Shown here piece by piece: positions 23,290 to 32,787 of a DNA stretch of 32,817 nucleotides (the first letter of the stretch is position 1; the number at the start of each line of letters is the position of its first letter). The translations under genes and the position numbers were made by a program. Source of the stretch: Dolichospermum sp. LEGE 00240. Its GTDB lineage: Bacteria > Cyanobacteriota > Cyanobacteriia > Cyanobacteriales > Nostocaceae. Under the pieces are notes generated by a model that saw only the letters and a list, made by a program, of their open reading frames with translations, made no database searches and was not told where the DNA came from. The DNA is taken from NCBI RefSeq assembly GCF_015207875.1, contig NZ_JADEVZ010000059.1:1-32817 (forward strand), in the 5' to 3' direction.

Positions 23290-26200
23290 TCAACCTGTAT
23301 TTCTCATACCGGCAGCAATTCCGTTGATGGTTAATAACGCCCCTCTGAGTAATTCTCCTTTGCTGTAACGAGAATGAATTACTCCGGTTGTTGGTGCATT
23401 TTTTGATTGACGTAATCGTTTGAGGAGGGAAACTTGAATAAATCCTAACGGCACAATTGTTCCATTTCTTAATTGTACAGAACGTTGTAATACTGGATCA
23501 CCATCTAATAGTTTTTGGTGTCCGGTGATTTTTAAAACTAAATCCCTGGTCAGCAAGAACTCGCTAGAAATTTGCTCAAAAACTTTCTCAAATCGCGGTT
23601 TGTCTTCAGGTTTAGACAGTTCATCAACATAGTGACGCGCCATTTCCATGTCCACTTTTGCTAAAGTCATTTCGGCTTTAGAAATCACCATTTTAAAGAA
23701 TGGCCATTTGAGGTAGAAATAGCGGAGTAATTTCAAATGTTGTTCTGGTTCTGCGTCCAGAAATTCTTGTAAGGCTGTTCCAATCCCATACCAAGAAGGT
23801 AATAAGAACCGGGTTTGTGTCCAACTAAATACCCAAGGAATTGCTCTTAAACTACTTAAATCTTTTTTACCAGATGGACGACGGGCCGGACGAGAACTAA
23901 TTTGCAATTGGCTGATTTCTTCAATGGGGGTGACTTGGTGGAAGAAGTCAATGAAATCAGGTTGCTCATAAATTAGGTTACGATAGTGCTGACGCGACGC
24001 ATGAGATAACTCTTCCATAATCTCATTCCAAGGTTCAATATCATCAAACCCTGTTCCTAATAAACTGGCTTGAATTACGGCTGTGGTGATGGTTTCCAAG
24101 TGATACAAAGCCAAATCCAACAAGGAATATTTAGAAGCTAAGACTTCCCCTTGTTCGGTAATTTTAATCCGGCCACTAATACTGTGACCTGGTTGGGCTA
24201 AAATCGCTTCATAGGCAGGACCGCCACCACGACCTACAGAACCGCCTCGTCCGTGGAAAATCCGCAGATTTACACCGTAACTTTCGGCGATTTTCTGAAG
24301 TGATTTTTGAGCTTTATGAATTTCCCAGTTACTGCTTAAAAAACCAGAATCTTTATTACTATCGGAATACCCCAACATTACTTCTTGTAAGTTAGGATTC
24401 AAAGTAGAAACAGATGGAGATGCTTGTTCTTCACTTTTGTTGATTGTGGTATAACCTCCAGCCAGCATTGCCCGATATAAAGGCAATTCAAACAGTTGGC
24501 GCATTACGCCCCTAGAACGTTGTAAATCTTCTACGGTTTCAAATAGAGGCACAACGCGAATTGTTCCCACTGCAACTACAGGATCAAATAAGCTTGATTC
24601 TTTGGCGAGGAGTAAAACTTCTAGTACGTCGCTAACTTCACGGCACATACTAATAATATAAGTTTGACAGATTTTAATGCCAAATTCTTGTTGTAGCGAT
24701 CGCAAAATTCGGAAGGTTTCAATCACATCATTGGTTTTTTCCGAAAATGGTAATTCAGCGGGAATCAATGGCCGTCGAGTTTGCAATTCTGAAGTTAACC
24801 AGGCGATTCTTTGTGCTTCTGATAATTCGTTGTAGGACTGGGGTAACAGTTGCAAGTATTCCAGAATCTCATTGATAGCATCAGCATGACGGGATGATTC
24901 TTGCCGAATATCTAATTGAGTCAGATTAAAATCAAAGATTTCTACTTGACAAATCAGGTTTTCCAACTCTCGACAACTTAAACCTGTTTCTGTTAAGTTG
25001 CGTTGAATTAACAACAATTCTGTTAAGAATTCTGCACCCGAACGGTACATAGGTGCATCTTCATTGTTTGGGGTTTCCCGATTATATAAGGCTAAATTGC
25101 GATCGCGGGTATTTTCCAACCGCTGGAGAATGTAAGATAACTTCAGGCGATAAGGTTCTTGGCGGAAACGCAACGCCAAATCATCATACACCCCACTTAA
25201 CTGTGATTGATCCAACTCCAAAGACTCTAGCAAATCTGGTAGTACATCACTCCAGTGCATAGATACACTCAATAAAGACACCAACTCTTTAACTGACTTA
25301 ATATACCGCTCTAAGACCATTTTTCGTTGATAACAGGCGGTTTTCCAAGTTACTTCCGGTGTCACCGAAGGATTACCATCTCGGTCTGAACCTACCCAAG
25401 AACCAAAAGAGCAAAAATTTGTCGTTGGTGGTTGTAACCAGGGAAAAGTTTCTCCCAAGGAATATTTGAAGCGTTTGTATAGTTGCGTAATCCCATCAAA
25501 CAACACTTCTTGAAAGTAGTGAAGAGCATAATCTACTTCATCCAAAACTGTCGGTTTAAACTGATGCAACTCATCGGTCCGCCACCACAGGCGAATTTCT
25601 TCCAGTAATCTTTCCTTGACTTCCAAAGTTTCCCAAGGATAGCTACTAGCACGACTTTGGGCCTCATCTAGTTTTTGCAAAAGATGAACCACCTGACGCT
25701 GTTTATCCCGGATAGTATGACGGACAATTTCCGTCGGGTGTGCAGTGAAAACTAAGCGGATATCCAGTTGAGAAATTAGACGTTGAATTAGTTGGGGTGG
25801 AACATTCAATTTAAATAACAGGGGAAATAAAGCCGCGAAAGTCCCTTTTTGCGGAGTTTCCGATGTCATCAAATCACTACCTATTTCCTTAGTAATAGGC
25901 AATTCTTCTTCTCTTTGGTTTGTAGAATAAATTATACTGGGGAAAACCTCTTCATCCGTTTCTCCACTATAGCGGTTTAATTGCTGCTTTTGCTCATATT
26001 CCTGCTCAATAATATTAATCAACTGAAAATACAACGCAAAGGCACGTGCCCCACGAATCGCTTCATTGATATTTAATTGTTCAATTAATTCTACAGCCGA
26101 TGCAGCTAAGTCATTGGTGGCTTGTCCCTCTGGAGAACATAAGTCCCGCAATTGGCGCAAAAGATCCACCATTTCTTGACCACATTCTTGACGCAGCACC

Positions 26201-26301
26201 GACTCCCACAATTCCTCTACTACCTGTAGACGATGACGTAAGAATAATTCTGACTGTAGCACTGGAAAATCAATATGTTCAGCTTTCATACTTTTCATCA
26301 T
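23290..26301 (-). CDS. ppc: Phosphoenolpyruvate carboxylase
   Basis: Carboxylates PEP with bicarbonate to oxaloacetate, feeding the TCA branch and amino-acid synthesis. Diagnostic motifs: [18 protein letters not shown] with the catalytic His, [20 protein letters not shown] with the Arg/Gly loop, and [13 protein letters not shown]. The C-terminus ends MRNTG, the usual Gly terminus. Full length (about 1000 aa). The N-terminus [20 protein letters not shown] is the cyanobacterial form. I start it at the ATG at 26301 ([11 protein letters not shown]); an in-frame TTG at 26358 would add 19 residues. No damage seen. Convergent with nothing: it faces the CRISPR mini-array with 120 nt between. Confidence 0.97.
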   Translation of the reverse strand: MMKSMKAEHIDFPVLQSELFLRHRLQVVEELWESVLRQECGQEMVDLLRQLRDLCSPEGQATNDLAASAVELIEQLNINEAIRGARAFALYFQLINIIEQEYEQKQQLNRYSGETDEEVFPSIIYSTNQREEELPITKEIGSDLMTSETPQKGTFAALFPLLFKLNVPPQLIQRLISQLDIRLVFTAHPTEIVRHTIRDKQRQVVHLLQKLDEAQSRASSYPWETLEVKERLLEEIRLWWRTDELHQFKPTVLDEVDYALHYFQEVLFDGITQLYKRFKYSLGETFPWLQPPTTNFCSFGSWVGSDRDGNPSVTPEVTWKTACYQRKMVLERYIKSVKELVSLLSVSMHWSDVLPDLLESLELDQSQLSGVYDDLALRFRQEPYRLKLSYILQRLENTRDRNLALYNRETPNNEDAPMYRSGAEFLTELLLIQRNLTETGLSCRELENLICQVEIFDFNLTQLDIRQESSRHADAINEILEYLQLLPQSYNELSEAQRIAWLTSELQTRRPLIPAELPFSEKTNDVIETFRILRSLQQEFGIKICQTYIISMCREVSDVLEVLLLAKESSLFDPVVAVGTIRVVPLFETVEDLQRSRGVMRQLFELPLYRAMLAGGYTTINKSEEQASPSVSTLNPNLQEVMLGYSDSNKDSGFLSSNWEIHKAQKSLQKIAESYGVNLRIFHGRGGSVGRGGGPAYEAILAQPGHSISGRIKITEQGEVLASKYSLLDLALYHLETITTAVIQASLLGTGFDDIEPWNEIMEELSHASRQHYRNLIYEQPDFIDFFHQVTPIEEISQLQISSRPARRPSGKKDLSSLRAIPWVFSWTQTRFLLPSWYGIGTALQEFLDAEPEQHLKLLRYFYLKWPFFKMVISKAEMTLAKVDMEMARHYVDELSKPEDKPRFEKVFEQISSEFLLTRDLVLKITGHQKLLDGDPVLQRSVQLRNGTIVPLGFIQVSLLKRLRQSKNAPTTGVIHSRYSKGELLRGALLTINGIAAGMRNTG

Positions 26302-26866
26302 ACTCTTACTTAAGATACTCAAAACATCTAACCTACCTTTTTGAGCATCCAATATCAAGCTGTTAGCTTTTTTTTTAGGAGCTACTCACAGGTGACTTAT
26401 CTTACTTTTAACTGCTTTTGATTCATTTTCAGTAGAGAAGAGGCAAGTAAAATAAACCGCTTCACCAAATTCCTACTAGTTATTTTAGGATAAAGTTCAC
26501 TTTCACTCAATAGCCAACAGGAGAAAAGCCATAGCAGAAGTCAGGAGTTAGACAGAGTGTCAACTAATGTGACATAAATTTCGATGAACACAATAAAAGC
26601 AATCCGTGTAAAGAAAAGTAAAATCGCCCAACCTCTCTTCACTCTTGCCTCTTCCCTTGCCATAAGGACAATTTTCCATGCTCACCACTTATATCCGCAA
26701 CAAATTGAATCTAATTCACCTCAAACGGAAAACCGTACTCTAGTGACAGGGTTTCATCACTGTACCCCAAATTTGAACTCGATACAATCAGGAGGTAGCT
26801 AAAAAGATGCTGTTGTCCAGAGAAAGTTACAAAAATTAACACAGCAGAAGTAGGAGAGTTATCAAT
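26302..26866. other. Intergenic region between ppc and the HtpX-like gene
   Basis: About 560 nt that must carry the divergent promoters of ppc and the protease gene. A 72-codon frame at 26584-26802 has no coding character that I trust. No repeat family or hairpin with a T-run was found. The protease gene has a good AGGAGAG ribosome site at about 26852. Confidence 0.5.
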
Positions 26867-27730
26867 ATGGGAAATCAACTAAAAACTGCTATTTTACTGG
26901 CTACTCTCAGTGGCTTATTAATAGCAATTAGTTACTGGGTGATTGGTGGTACGGGAGGCCTAGTTATCGGTATTGGGTTGGCAGCAGCGACTAATTTGTT
27001 CTCATGGTATCAATCAGATAAGATTGCTTTAGCAGTATATAACGCCCAACCTGTCAGCGCGGCGGAAGCACCCGGACTGTATCGCATCGTCCAAAAATTA
27101 TCTACCCGTGCCAATATTCCCATGCCGGGGGTGTATATTGTTCCTAGTCCCACTGCCAATGCGTTTGCGACAGGAAGAGACCCTGAACACGCGGCTGTGG
27201 CTGTTACTGCGGGGATTTTGGACATCCTGCCAGAGGACGAATTAGAAGGCGTAATTGCCCACGAACTTACCCATATTATCAATCGTGATACCTTAACTCA
27301 AGCGATCGCCGCCACTGTCGCCGGTGCTGTTTCTTTCCTCGCGCAAATGCTCAGTTATAGTATGTGGTTTGGTGGCGGTTCACGAGATAATGAAAGAGGT
27401 GGCAATCCTTTAGGTGTCTTAGCAACAGTCCTATTTGCGCCCATTGCTGCTACTGTAATTCAGTTAGCAATTTCCCGCACCAGAGAATTTTCCGCTGATG
27501 CTGGTGCAGCAAAATTAACAGGTAATCCTCGCGCCTTAGCTAGGGCCTTACAACGGTTAGAATCTACAGCTAGACAAATGCCTTTGAATGCTAACCCAGC
27601 TTTTGAACCATTATTAATTATTCATCCCATTTCCGGGCAGTTTTTGGGAAATCTTTTCTCTAGTCACCCAGCCACTGAAGCAAGAGTAGAAGCTTTACTA
27701 CAATTAGAACGGCAACTTATTAGTCGTTAA
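26867..27730 (+). CDS. htpX: HtpX-like M48 membrane metalloprotease
   Basis: Two N-terminal membrane helices (about 7-27 and 30-46), then the M48 protease core: HELTH at 132-136 (zinc ligands H132, H136; catalytic E133) and TREFSADAGAAKLTGNP with the third ligand E207. Two more hydrophobic stretches (about 143-165 and 183-202) form the usual second membrane pair. Ends with SSHPATEARVEAL, standard for HtpX. It degrades misfolded membrane proteins. 287 aa is full length. Monocistronic as far as can be seen. Confidence 0.93.
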   Translation: MGNQLKTAILLATLSGLLIAISYWVIGGTGGLVIGIGLAAATNLFSWYQSDKIALAVYNAQPVSAAEAPGLYRIVQKLSTRANIPMPGVYIVPSPTANAFATGRDPEHAAVAVTAGILDILPEDELEGVIAHELTHIINRDTLTQAIAATVAGAVSFLAQMLSYSMWFGGGSRDNERGGNPLGVLATVLFAPIAATVIQLAISRTREFSADAGAAKLTGNPRALARALQRLESTARQMPLNANPAFEPLLIIHPISGQFLGNLFSSHPATEARVEALLQLERQLISR

Positions 27731-27798
27731 TCGTCTATCCTTGGTCATAAGTATATTAATGTCAGTTGCTAGTTAGGTCTAATTTATTACTTGCAAGG

Positions 27799-27962
27799 GC
27801 GACTAGAAGTCGCGGAACCACACAGACGAAACCCACCTATTCCTTCTGTCCCGTAAGGGATACGTGGGTTCAAAAGCCTTGATTTTTCCTTAGTCCACGC
27901 AGGTGGACTTTGTTTGTGTAGTAGCGATTTCTAATCGCCGGAAACTTTTCAAACATCCTCTT
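27799..27962. repeat. Nostoc-type interspersed repeat next to a MITE end
   Basis: GGCGACTAGAAGTCGC at the left and GTAGCGATTTCTAATCGCC at the right (to 27938) frame internal hairpins (ACCCACC...; AGTCCACGCAGGTGGACT). This is a common extragenic element of heterocystous cyanobacteria. Immediately after it, ACTTTTCAAACATCCTCT (27944-27961) matches one end of the MITE in the cas locus at 2056-2221. The whole gap 27731-28068 contains no gene that I can support. Confidence 0.7.
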
Positions 27963-28068
27963 AGGAATAATAAAATATCGGACATAGAAATTACTGAATT
28001 ATTGAAGTGCGAAATGTGGGTTTATGCTAGTGTAACTTTTAATTACTCCCTGTTTTTCGCTTTCTAAA

Positions 28069-29502
28069 ATGAACACTATACCCGAATCCATCTCCAATTG
28101 GGAAGAAGAATTGGATAATGCCATTTTTACCTTTGAGGATATTCAAGCCGAACTTAACTACAAACAAGCCAAAAGCGCACTACGAAACCTAGTTAACAAT
28201 CTTGACCTTTCCCCTGTGGAAAAATCAGGCTTAGAAGCAGAAATTCATGATTTAGAAACCATGCTAGATAAACTAGAAAGCATGGTAGTCCAAATTGCTG
28301 CTTTTGGGATGGTAGGACGGGGTAAATCTTCCCTTCTCAATGCTTTAGTTGGTCAGGAAGTCTTTGTTACAGGTCCTCTACATGGTGTTACTCGTGATGC
28401 ACAAACTGTAAACTGGAGTATTAGTGAAGCGGCTTTAGGAACTTTAAAAGCCACATTACCCAGCAATGGTCAATCCCAAGTTGAATTAATTGATACTCCT
28501 GGACTAGATGAAGTAGACGGTGAAACTCGCGCAGCTTTGGCTGAACAAATTGCCAAGCAAGCAGATTTAATTTTATTTGTAATTTCGGGAGATATGACGA
28601 AGATTGAACAAATAGCATTATCCCAATTACGAGAAGTAGGTAAACCGATTATTTTAGTCTTTAATAAAGTTGATCAATATCCCGAAACTGACAGAATTAC
28701 AATTTATGAAAAAATTCGAGATGATAGAGTGCGGGAATTAGTTTCACCAGCAGAAATCGTCATGTCCGCAGCTTCACCGTTGGTAAGAATGGCGGTACAA
28801 AATCCTGATGGTACTAGAGGTATAAAACTCCAAAAAGGACAATCACAGGTTGACGAATTAAAATTGAAGATATTGGAAATTCTGCACCATGAAGGTAAGG
28901 CATTAGTAGCTTTAAATACTATGCTTTATGCTGATGCTGTTAATCAGCAATTGGTACAACGTAAACTGATAATTAGAGAAGAAAATGCTAATCAGTTAAT
29001 TTGGAAAGCAGTTATTACTAAAGGACTAGCGATCGCCCTCAATCCTGTTACAGTAGTGGATATACTCAGCGCCGTAATTATAGATATCTCCTTAATTTTA
29101 GGTTTGTCCAAGCTTTACGGTATCCCCATGACCGAAACCGGTGCAGTCAAATTACTCCGAAAAATCGCCCTGAGTATGGGTGGTATCGGTGCTAGTGAAC
29201 TATTAGCAAATTTTGGTTTAAGTAGTTTAAAAACCCTACTGGGTATCTCTGCAACAGCAACCGCCGGCATGACAATTGGACCCTATTTATCCATAGCCAT
29301 AACCCAAGCAGGAGTAGCTGGAGTGTCTTCATACAGTATCGGTCAAGTTACCAAAGCCTATTTAGCCAATGGTGCAACCTGGGGACCAGATGGACCCAAA
29401 GCAGTAGTTAGTCAAATTCTATCAACTTTAAATGAAACTTCAATCTTGAACCGAATTAAAGATGAATTGCTAATTAAAATTAGACTCAGAAAAAAAACAT
29501 GA
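28069..29502 (+). CDS. YcjF/DUF697-type GTP-binding protein
   Basis: GTPase domain with G1 GMVGRGKS at 80-87, the switch-I region GVTRDAQT, G3 DTPG at 142-145 and G4 NKVD at 199-202. The N-terminal ~75 residues are a coiled helical stretch. The C-terminal ~170 residues contain several hydrophobic segments rich in Gly/Ala/Leu (about 315-345, 365-420), as in DUF697 proteins, so it is likely membrane-associated. Cyanobacteria have several of these Era/dynamin-like GTPases of uncertain role. No operon partner. Confidence 0.85.
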   Translation: MNTIPESISNWEEELDNAIFTFEDIQAELNYKQAKSALRNLVNNLDLSPVEKSGLEAEIHDLETMLDKLESMVVQIAAFGMVGRGKSSLLNALVGQEVFVTGPLHGVTRDAQTVNWSISEAALGTLKATLPSNGQSQVELIDTPGLDEVDGETRAALAEQIAKQADLILFVISGDMTKIEQIALSQLREVGKPIILVFNKVDQYPETDRITIYEKIRDDRVRELVSPAEIVMSAASPLVRMAVQNPDGTRGIKLQKGQSQVDELKLKILEILHHEGKALVALNTMLYADAVNQQLVQRKLIIREENANQLIWKAVITKGLAIALNPVTVVDILSAVIIDISLILGLSKLYGIPMTETGAVKLLRKIALSMGGIGASELLANFGLSSLKTLLGISATATAGMTIGPYLSIAITQAGVAGVSSYSIGQVTKAYLANGATWGPDGPKAVVSQILSTLNETSILNRIKDELLIKIRLRKKT

Positions 29503-29567
29503 ATTTTGAGCAAATTTCTAGTAGGATGTGTTAGCGACAGCGTAAGGCACTATCTTTATAGTTTATT

Positions 29568-29782
29568 TAGGGGATGCTGAATAAATCTTAAAACATTACA
29601 GGTAAACGGTTTTAGACATTTTGATTTTCAAAAAGTGCAAGATTTTATGACGTGGGAACTCGAAAACCTTGCATTTAAGTTGGATGCAAAGGAAAAATCG
29701 CTTCCATCTAACTCTTGAAACTGTTCCCTGTTCCCTGTTCCCTGTTCCCTGTCTCCACAGATAACTTTTTCAGCAAACCCTA
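29568..29782. mobile_element. 215-bp MITE-like element
   Basis: Ends TAGGGGATGCTGAATAA and, read inward from the right, TAGGGTTTGCTGAAAAA, 14 of 17 matching. No ORF inside. It contains the TTCCCTG heptamer tract. It accounts for most of the gap between the GTPase gene and flv1. Confidence 0.55.
29724..29751. repeat. Heptamer tandem repeat (TTCCCTG x4)
   Basis: Four perfect copies of TTCCCTG, a short tandemly repeated repetitive sequence typical of heterocystous cyanobacteria. No coding role. Confidence 0.9.
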
Positions 29783-29786
29783 TTTA

Positions 29787-29804
29787 GGTGGGGCAATGCC
29801 CACC
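29787..29804 (-). terminator. Hairpin 3' of flv1
   Basis: GGTGGG-GCAATG-CCCACC, a 6-bp stem eight bases beyond the flv1 stop. It could end the flv1 transcript, but no T-run follows on the minus strand, and the sequence resembles common cyanobacterial repeats. Confidence 0.3.
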
Positions 29805-29811
29805 ATACTGT

Positions 29812-31518
29812 TTAATAATAACTCGCGGATTTGCGATGATGTACTGCTGTGACACCATCTTGATTTAAGACTTTACCATCATCAACAGTGGCATAAACTA
29901 ACCAATGATCACCTGCTTCCATCCGACTCTGAACAGAACATTCCAGATACGCTAAAGCACCATTGAGAATAATTCCACCATTATTGGCTTCTTGAGTGTC
30001 CAAACCAGCAAATCTATCTTGTCCGGGGGCGTAGATTTTCATAAATTGCTTACGAATTTCCTTCCCTTCCGCCAAGATATTCACAACGAATTTGTTATTT
30101 GTATAGGATAGGGATTCCATAGCCCGTTCTTTGGCTACCGCAATAGTTAAACCAGGCGGATTAAAACTGGCTTGTGTCACCCAAGAGGCTAACATTCCCG
30201 TTTTTACTTCACCTTGAGTGGCTGTAACTACACACAAAGAACCAACAATCCGCCCCACTGCTTGTTCCACATTAGTAGCAGGTTGTCTAGCCACAACTGA
30301 TTTTTTCGTGGCGCGTTTCAATGCTTGGGCGAAATCAGTTCCCGCTTCTTCGCAGGTTTGCAGGGTGATTTCATTGGGTTTGAATTTAACGCGAATGGTG
30401 TCAAAACCAAATCTGTATCCTGCGTCTTTGAGTTTACTTTCAATTAAATCAACGGCTTCTCCACTCCAACCAAAAGAACCAAATACACCGGCTAATTGAT
30501 TGTTAGTAGCAGTAGAGAGGACAATTCCTAAAGCTGTTTGCACAGGTGTGGGTGCGTGTCCACCTAATGTGGGTGAACCAATCACGAAACCGGCGGATTT
30601 TGCAATGGCGGCTTTGATTTCTTCGGGTTCGGTAAATTCGCAATTGATAGATTCGACACTGACACCGGCTTTTGTAATGCCGCGAGCGATCGCCTGTGCT
30701 AAAGTTGCAGTATTCCCATAGGCAGAAGCATAAATTAAAGCCACTGTCATATCAGCGGAAGTTTGCTGTTTAGTCCATTCCCGATAGCCTTTGGTAATAT
30801 CAATTAAACCATAGCGGACTATTGGACCATGACCAGTAGCATACATTCGCACTGGCAAATCTGCTAATTTTTCTAAAGCTGTTTCGATTTGTCTGGCGTG
30901 AGGTGCCATTAAACAGTCAAAATAATAGCGTCTATCTTCGTTAAATACTTCCCAACCTTCATCAAAAACTTGATCTGAGCAAATATGCGCTCCAAATAAT
31001 TTATCAGAAAACAAGATTTCTGTTTGCGGGTCCCAGGTACAAAGTTCGTCAGCGTAACGGGGGTTAGGAGTGGGAATAAATTGTAAATGATGTCCTTTTC
31101 CTAAATCTAGGGTATCTTCCCCCCGCATGACCAAAATTTGTAAATCCTCTTTTTCCAAAGCTGCGCGGAGATTTATCGCCCCTGGGTTAGAACAAACAAA
31201 GGTAATTTGGGGGGCAATTTCCAGTAGTGCTTTTAGTGTTGCGGCACGGTTGGGGTTAACGTGACCAAGAATCACATAATCGAGTTTTTTGACATCAAAC
31301 CGCTGTTGTAAGGCTTGGAGGTAAATTTCGGTAAAAGTTTCGCCAGGGGGGTCAAGCAGGGCATTTTTATCGCCTTGGATGAGATAAGAATTAGCCGTTG
31401 TACCCTTGGCTAAAGCATATTCAATTTCAAATCTTAATCTAGCCCAACTGCGCGATCGCAATATTATGGTATCTGTACCAATGGGCAATATTTGCACGTC
31501 ACGGGGTTTAGTGGTCAT
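29812..31518 (-). CDS. flv1: Class C flavodiiron protein, Flv1 type
   Basis: Reduces O2 to water using photosynthetic electrons (Mehler-like reaction), usually as a heterodimer with Flv3. Domains in order: metallo-beta-lactamase-like (about 30-240), flavodoxin (about 255-400; LIYASAYGNTATLAQAIARG) and C-terminal flavin-reductase domain (about 420-568; GRIVGSLCVVTATQGEVKTG). The metal site is non-canonical: the HxExDH motif is HVNPNR, as in Flv1/Flv2 and not Flv3/Flv4. The N-terminus (KPRDVQILPIGTDT) favours Flv1. No flv3 is adjacent. Its start lacks a ribosome site and follows GGTAATT-type heptamers. The original 5' end with a good ribosome site is displaced to 32208-32348, so its expression may be altered. 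Confidence 0.92.
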   Translation of the reverse strand: MTTKPRDVQILPIGTDTIILRSRSWARLRFEIEYALAKGTTANSYLIQGDKNALLDPPGETFTEIYLQALQQRFDVKKLDYVILGHVNPNRAATLKALLEIAPQITFVCSNPGAINLRAALEKEDLQILVMRGEDTLDLGKGHHLQFIPTPNPRYADELCTWDPQTEILFSDKLFGAHICSDQVFDEGWEVFNEDRRYYFDCLMAPHARQIETALEKLADLPVRMYATGHGPIVRYGLIDITKGYREWTKQQTSADMTVALIYASAYGNTATLAQAIARGITKAGVSVESINCEFTEPEEIKAAIAKSAGFVIGSPTLGGHAPTPVQTALGIVLSTATNNQLAGVFGSFGWSGEAVDLIESKLKDAGYRFGFDTIRVKFKPNEITLQTCEEAGTDFAQALKRATKKSVVARQPATNVEQAVGRIVGSLCVVTATQGEVKTGMLASWVTQASFNPPGLTIAVAKERAMESLSYTNNKFVVNILAEGKEIRKQFMKIYAPGQDRFAGLDTQEANNGGIILNGALAYLECSVQSRMEAGDHWLVYATVDDGKVLNQDGVTAVHHRKSASYY

Positions 31519-31519
31519 T

Positions 31520-31540
31520 GGTAATTGGTAATTGGTAATG
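31520..31540. repeat. Heptamer tandem repeat (GGTAATT-type x3) before flv1
   Basis: Three heptamers GGTAATT, GGTAATT, GGTAATG stand directly upstream of the flv1 start, where a ribosome site would be expected. This is a common extragenic cyanobacterial tandem repeat. Confidence 0.85.
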
Positions 31541-31586
31541 GGGAAAAACTCCTGCCCTCTCCTCCTCCCTGCATGATAAGTTTTTT

Positions 31587-31958
31587 TTAAAGTCTACGAC
31601 AGACGGGACGAGAGAGGGCGCGAAGGGGTTCGAGAGCAGTGTAAGCACCTAAGAGAGAGACGGGTAAGCGGTTAGTTAGAAGTTCAATAATTTTGGTATT
31701 GATGCTGGTAGCTGGAGTATCATCGGGAAGATTAATGAAAATAGTTCCAGCCGTGAAGGTTTCCGTCCAAGTTCTAGGATTGGCAAGTCCTCTGTCACGG
31801 GTGATGATAATGGCATCAGCAGCAATAGCAGCTTCCATAACTTTAGTATCAGGATGTCCGGGTAAACCGATGTCCCGTACATCTTGCACAGTGAATCCGA
31901 GCGCCGCAATTTGGGGTGCGAGGGAACGGGGCATATTTTCATCAACAAGGAAGTTCAA
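31587..31958 (-). CDS. DUF5615 PIN-like protein, probable toxin
   Basis: Starts MNFLVDENMPRSLAPQIAAL with the DEN motif (D6) of the DUF5615/Mut7-C-like PIN family. ADAIIITRDRGLANPRTW carries the second acidic cluster, and GTIFINLPDD is also typical. Likely a metal-dependent RNase toxin paired with the DUF433 protein upstream, three bases away. The TTG start is required because the DEN motif begins at residue 6. The C-terminus (about 95-123) is longer and Arg-rich (ALSRPVCRRL). Toxicity has not been shown for most members. Confidence 0.87.
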   Translation of the reverse strand: MNFLVDENMPRSLAPQIAALGFTVQDVRDIGLPGHPDTKVMEAAIAADAIIITRDRGLANPRTWTETFTAGTIFINLPDDTPATSINTKIIELLTNRLPVSLLGAYTALEPLRALSRPVCRRL

Positions 31959-31961
31959 GAT

Positions 31962-32189
31962 TTATACTCCCAGTGCAGTGACTTGGGTGTGTTTAACCAG
32001 ATCAGCAGCGTAACTGAGAGCAGCTTCAACTTGGGTTTTACTGAGTTCGTATTCTTTCATGACTTCTTCCTTGCTCATGCCACCAGCGAGAGAGCCAATA
32101 ATGATGGAAATAGGAACGCGAGTGCCGCTAATAATAGGTGTACCGTGGTGGATATCACTATCTACGTTGATATAAGGCGCGATTTCCAT
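31962..32189 (-). CDS. DUF433 protein, probable antitoxin
   Basis: A 75-aa protein reading YINVDSDIHHGTPIISGTRV and then IGSLAGGMSKEEVMKEYELS, the DUF433 helix-turn-helix family that regularly precedes DUF5615 genes as a VapB-like antitoxin. It has a good ribosome site (GGAGAAGG) before the ATG. Together with the next gene it forms a two-gene cassette between duplicated flv1 sequence. Confidence 0.9.
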   Translation of the reverse strand: MEIAPYINVDSDIHHGTPIISGTRVPISIIIGSLAGGMSKEEVMKEYELSKTQVEAALSYAADLVKHTQVTALGV

Positions 32190-32207
32190 AGATACCTTCT
32201 CCGTTTG

Positions 32208-32348
32208 CTATTTTTTTATTGTGCCTGGAAATCTAGCTAAAGCATATTCAATTTCAAATCTTAATCTAGCCCAACTGCGCGATCGCAATATTATGGTATC
32301 TGTACCAATAGGCAATATTTGCACGTCACGGGGTTTAGTTTCTGACAT
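32208..32348 (-). pseudogene. Duplicate 5' end of flv1 with native ribosome site
   Basis: A 46-codon frame reads MSETKPRDVQILPIGTDTII and continues through FEIEYALA, then diverges into RFPGTIKK and stops. The 104 nt at 32236-32339 match 31409-31512 inside flv1 with one mismatch (A for G). Upstream lies GGAGATAAAG, a better ribosome site than that of the full-length gene. I read this as the original flv1 start cut off by insertion of the DUF433/DUF5615 cassette. Confidence 0.85.
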
Positions 32349-32407
32349 AATACTTTATCTCCTTGATTTCTGAACATAACGCCCCTTCTCTCTTGTCCCC
32401 CTCCTCG

Positions 32408-32435
32408 CTTGCGGGGAGGGGCTAGGGGTGGGGTT
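32408..32435 (+). repeat. G-rich repeat, left flank of the DUF559 gene
   Basis: CTTGCGGGGAGGGGCTAGGG and the following GTGGGGTT recur in inverted orientation at 32788-32817 (with two extra G), so the DUF559 gene is bracketed by an inverted pair. Similar strings are common extragenic repeats in this group. Confidence 0.75.
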
Positions 32436-32733
32436 TTATTACCCGCCCAATCTCCTCCAAAACCCCCTCTATCCTGAACAAAACATCCTCATTTTTAAAT
32501 CTCACCACCCGCAAACCCAAAGACTCTAAAAACTCTTGTCGAATAGCATCTTCTACTTGCGTGTAATTGTGAATTTCTCCATCTACTTCAATTACTAATT
32601 TGACTTCGTGGCAATAAAAGTCAACTATAAATCTATCAATAACCTGCTGACGACGAAACTTAAAACCTAGTAGTTGCTTATTTTTTAATCTTTGCCAAAG
32701 TTGCTTTTCTGCTAATGTGGGTTCTGTCCGCAT
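32422..32733 (-). CDS. DUF559 endonuclease-like protein
   Basis: Small PD-(D/E)XK-like fold related to Vsr: LWQRLKNKQLLGFKFRRQQ, RFIVDFYCHEVKLVIEVDGE (D38 and E49-x-D51) and ESLGLRVVRFKNEDVL. The frame remains open upstream to the window edge (PPEIWSKLKPLARQMRTEPT), and the PEIWxKLKPLARQMR segment is normally part of these proteins. The Met at 32733 is therefore probably not the start; the true one must lie beyond 32817, because no other start codon is present in frame. The C-terminus runs into the left repeat. Function is unproven; such genes are multicopy in cyanobacteria. Confidence 0.85.
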   Translation of the reverse strand: MRTEPTLAEKQLWQRLKNKQLLGFKFRRQQVIDRFIVDFYCHEVKLVIEVDGEIHNYTQVEDAIRQEFLESLGLRVVRFKNEDVLFRIEGVLEEIGRVIKPHP

Positions 32734-32787
32734 TTGTCGGGCTAAAGGTTTCAGTTTTGACCAGATTTCCGGTGGACTTTGCCAAGG

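Noticed and set aside
26584-26802. 72-codon plus-strand frame between ppc and the HtpX-like gene
   Set aside because: No ribosome site, no recognisable motif and composition like non-coding DNA; likely the divergent promoter region.
30218-30721. Plus-strand frames inside flv1
   Set aside because: Antisense to the flavodoxin and reductase domains, whose motifs are unambiguous.
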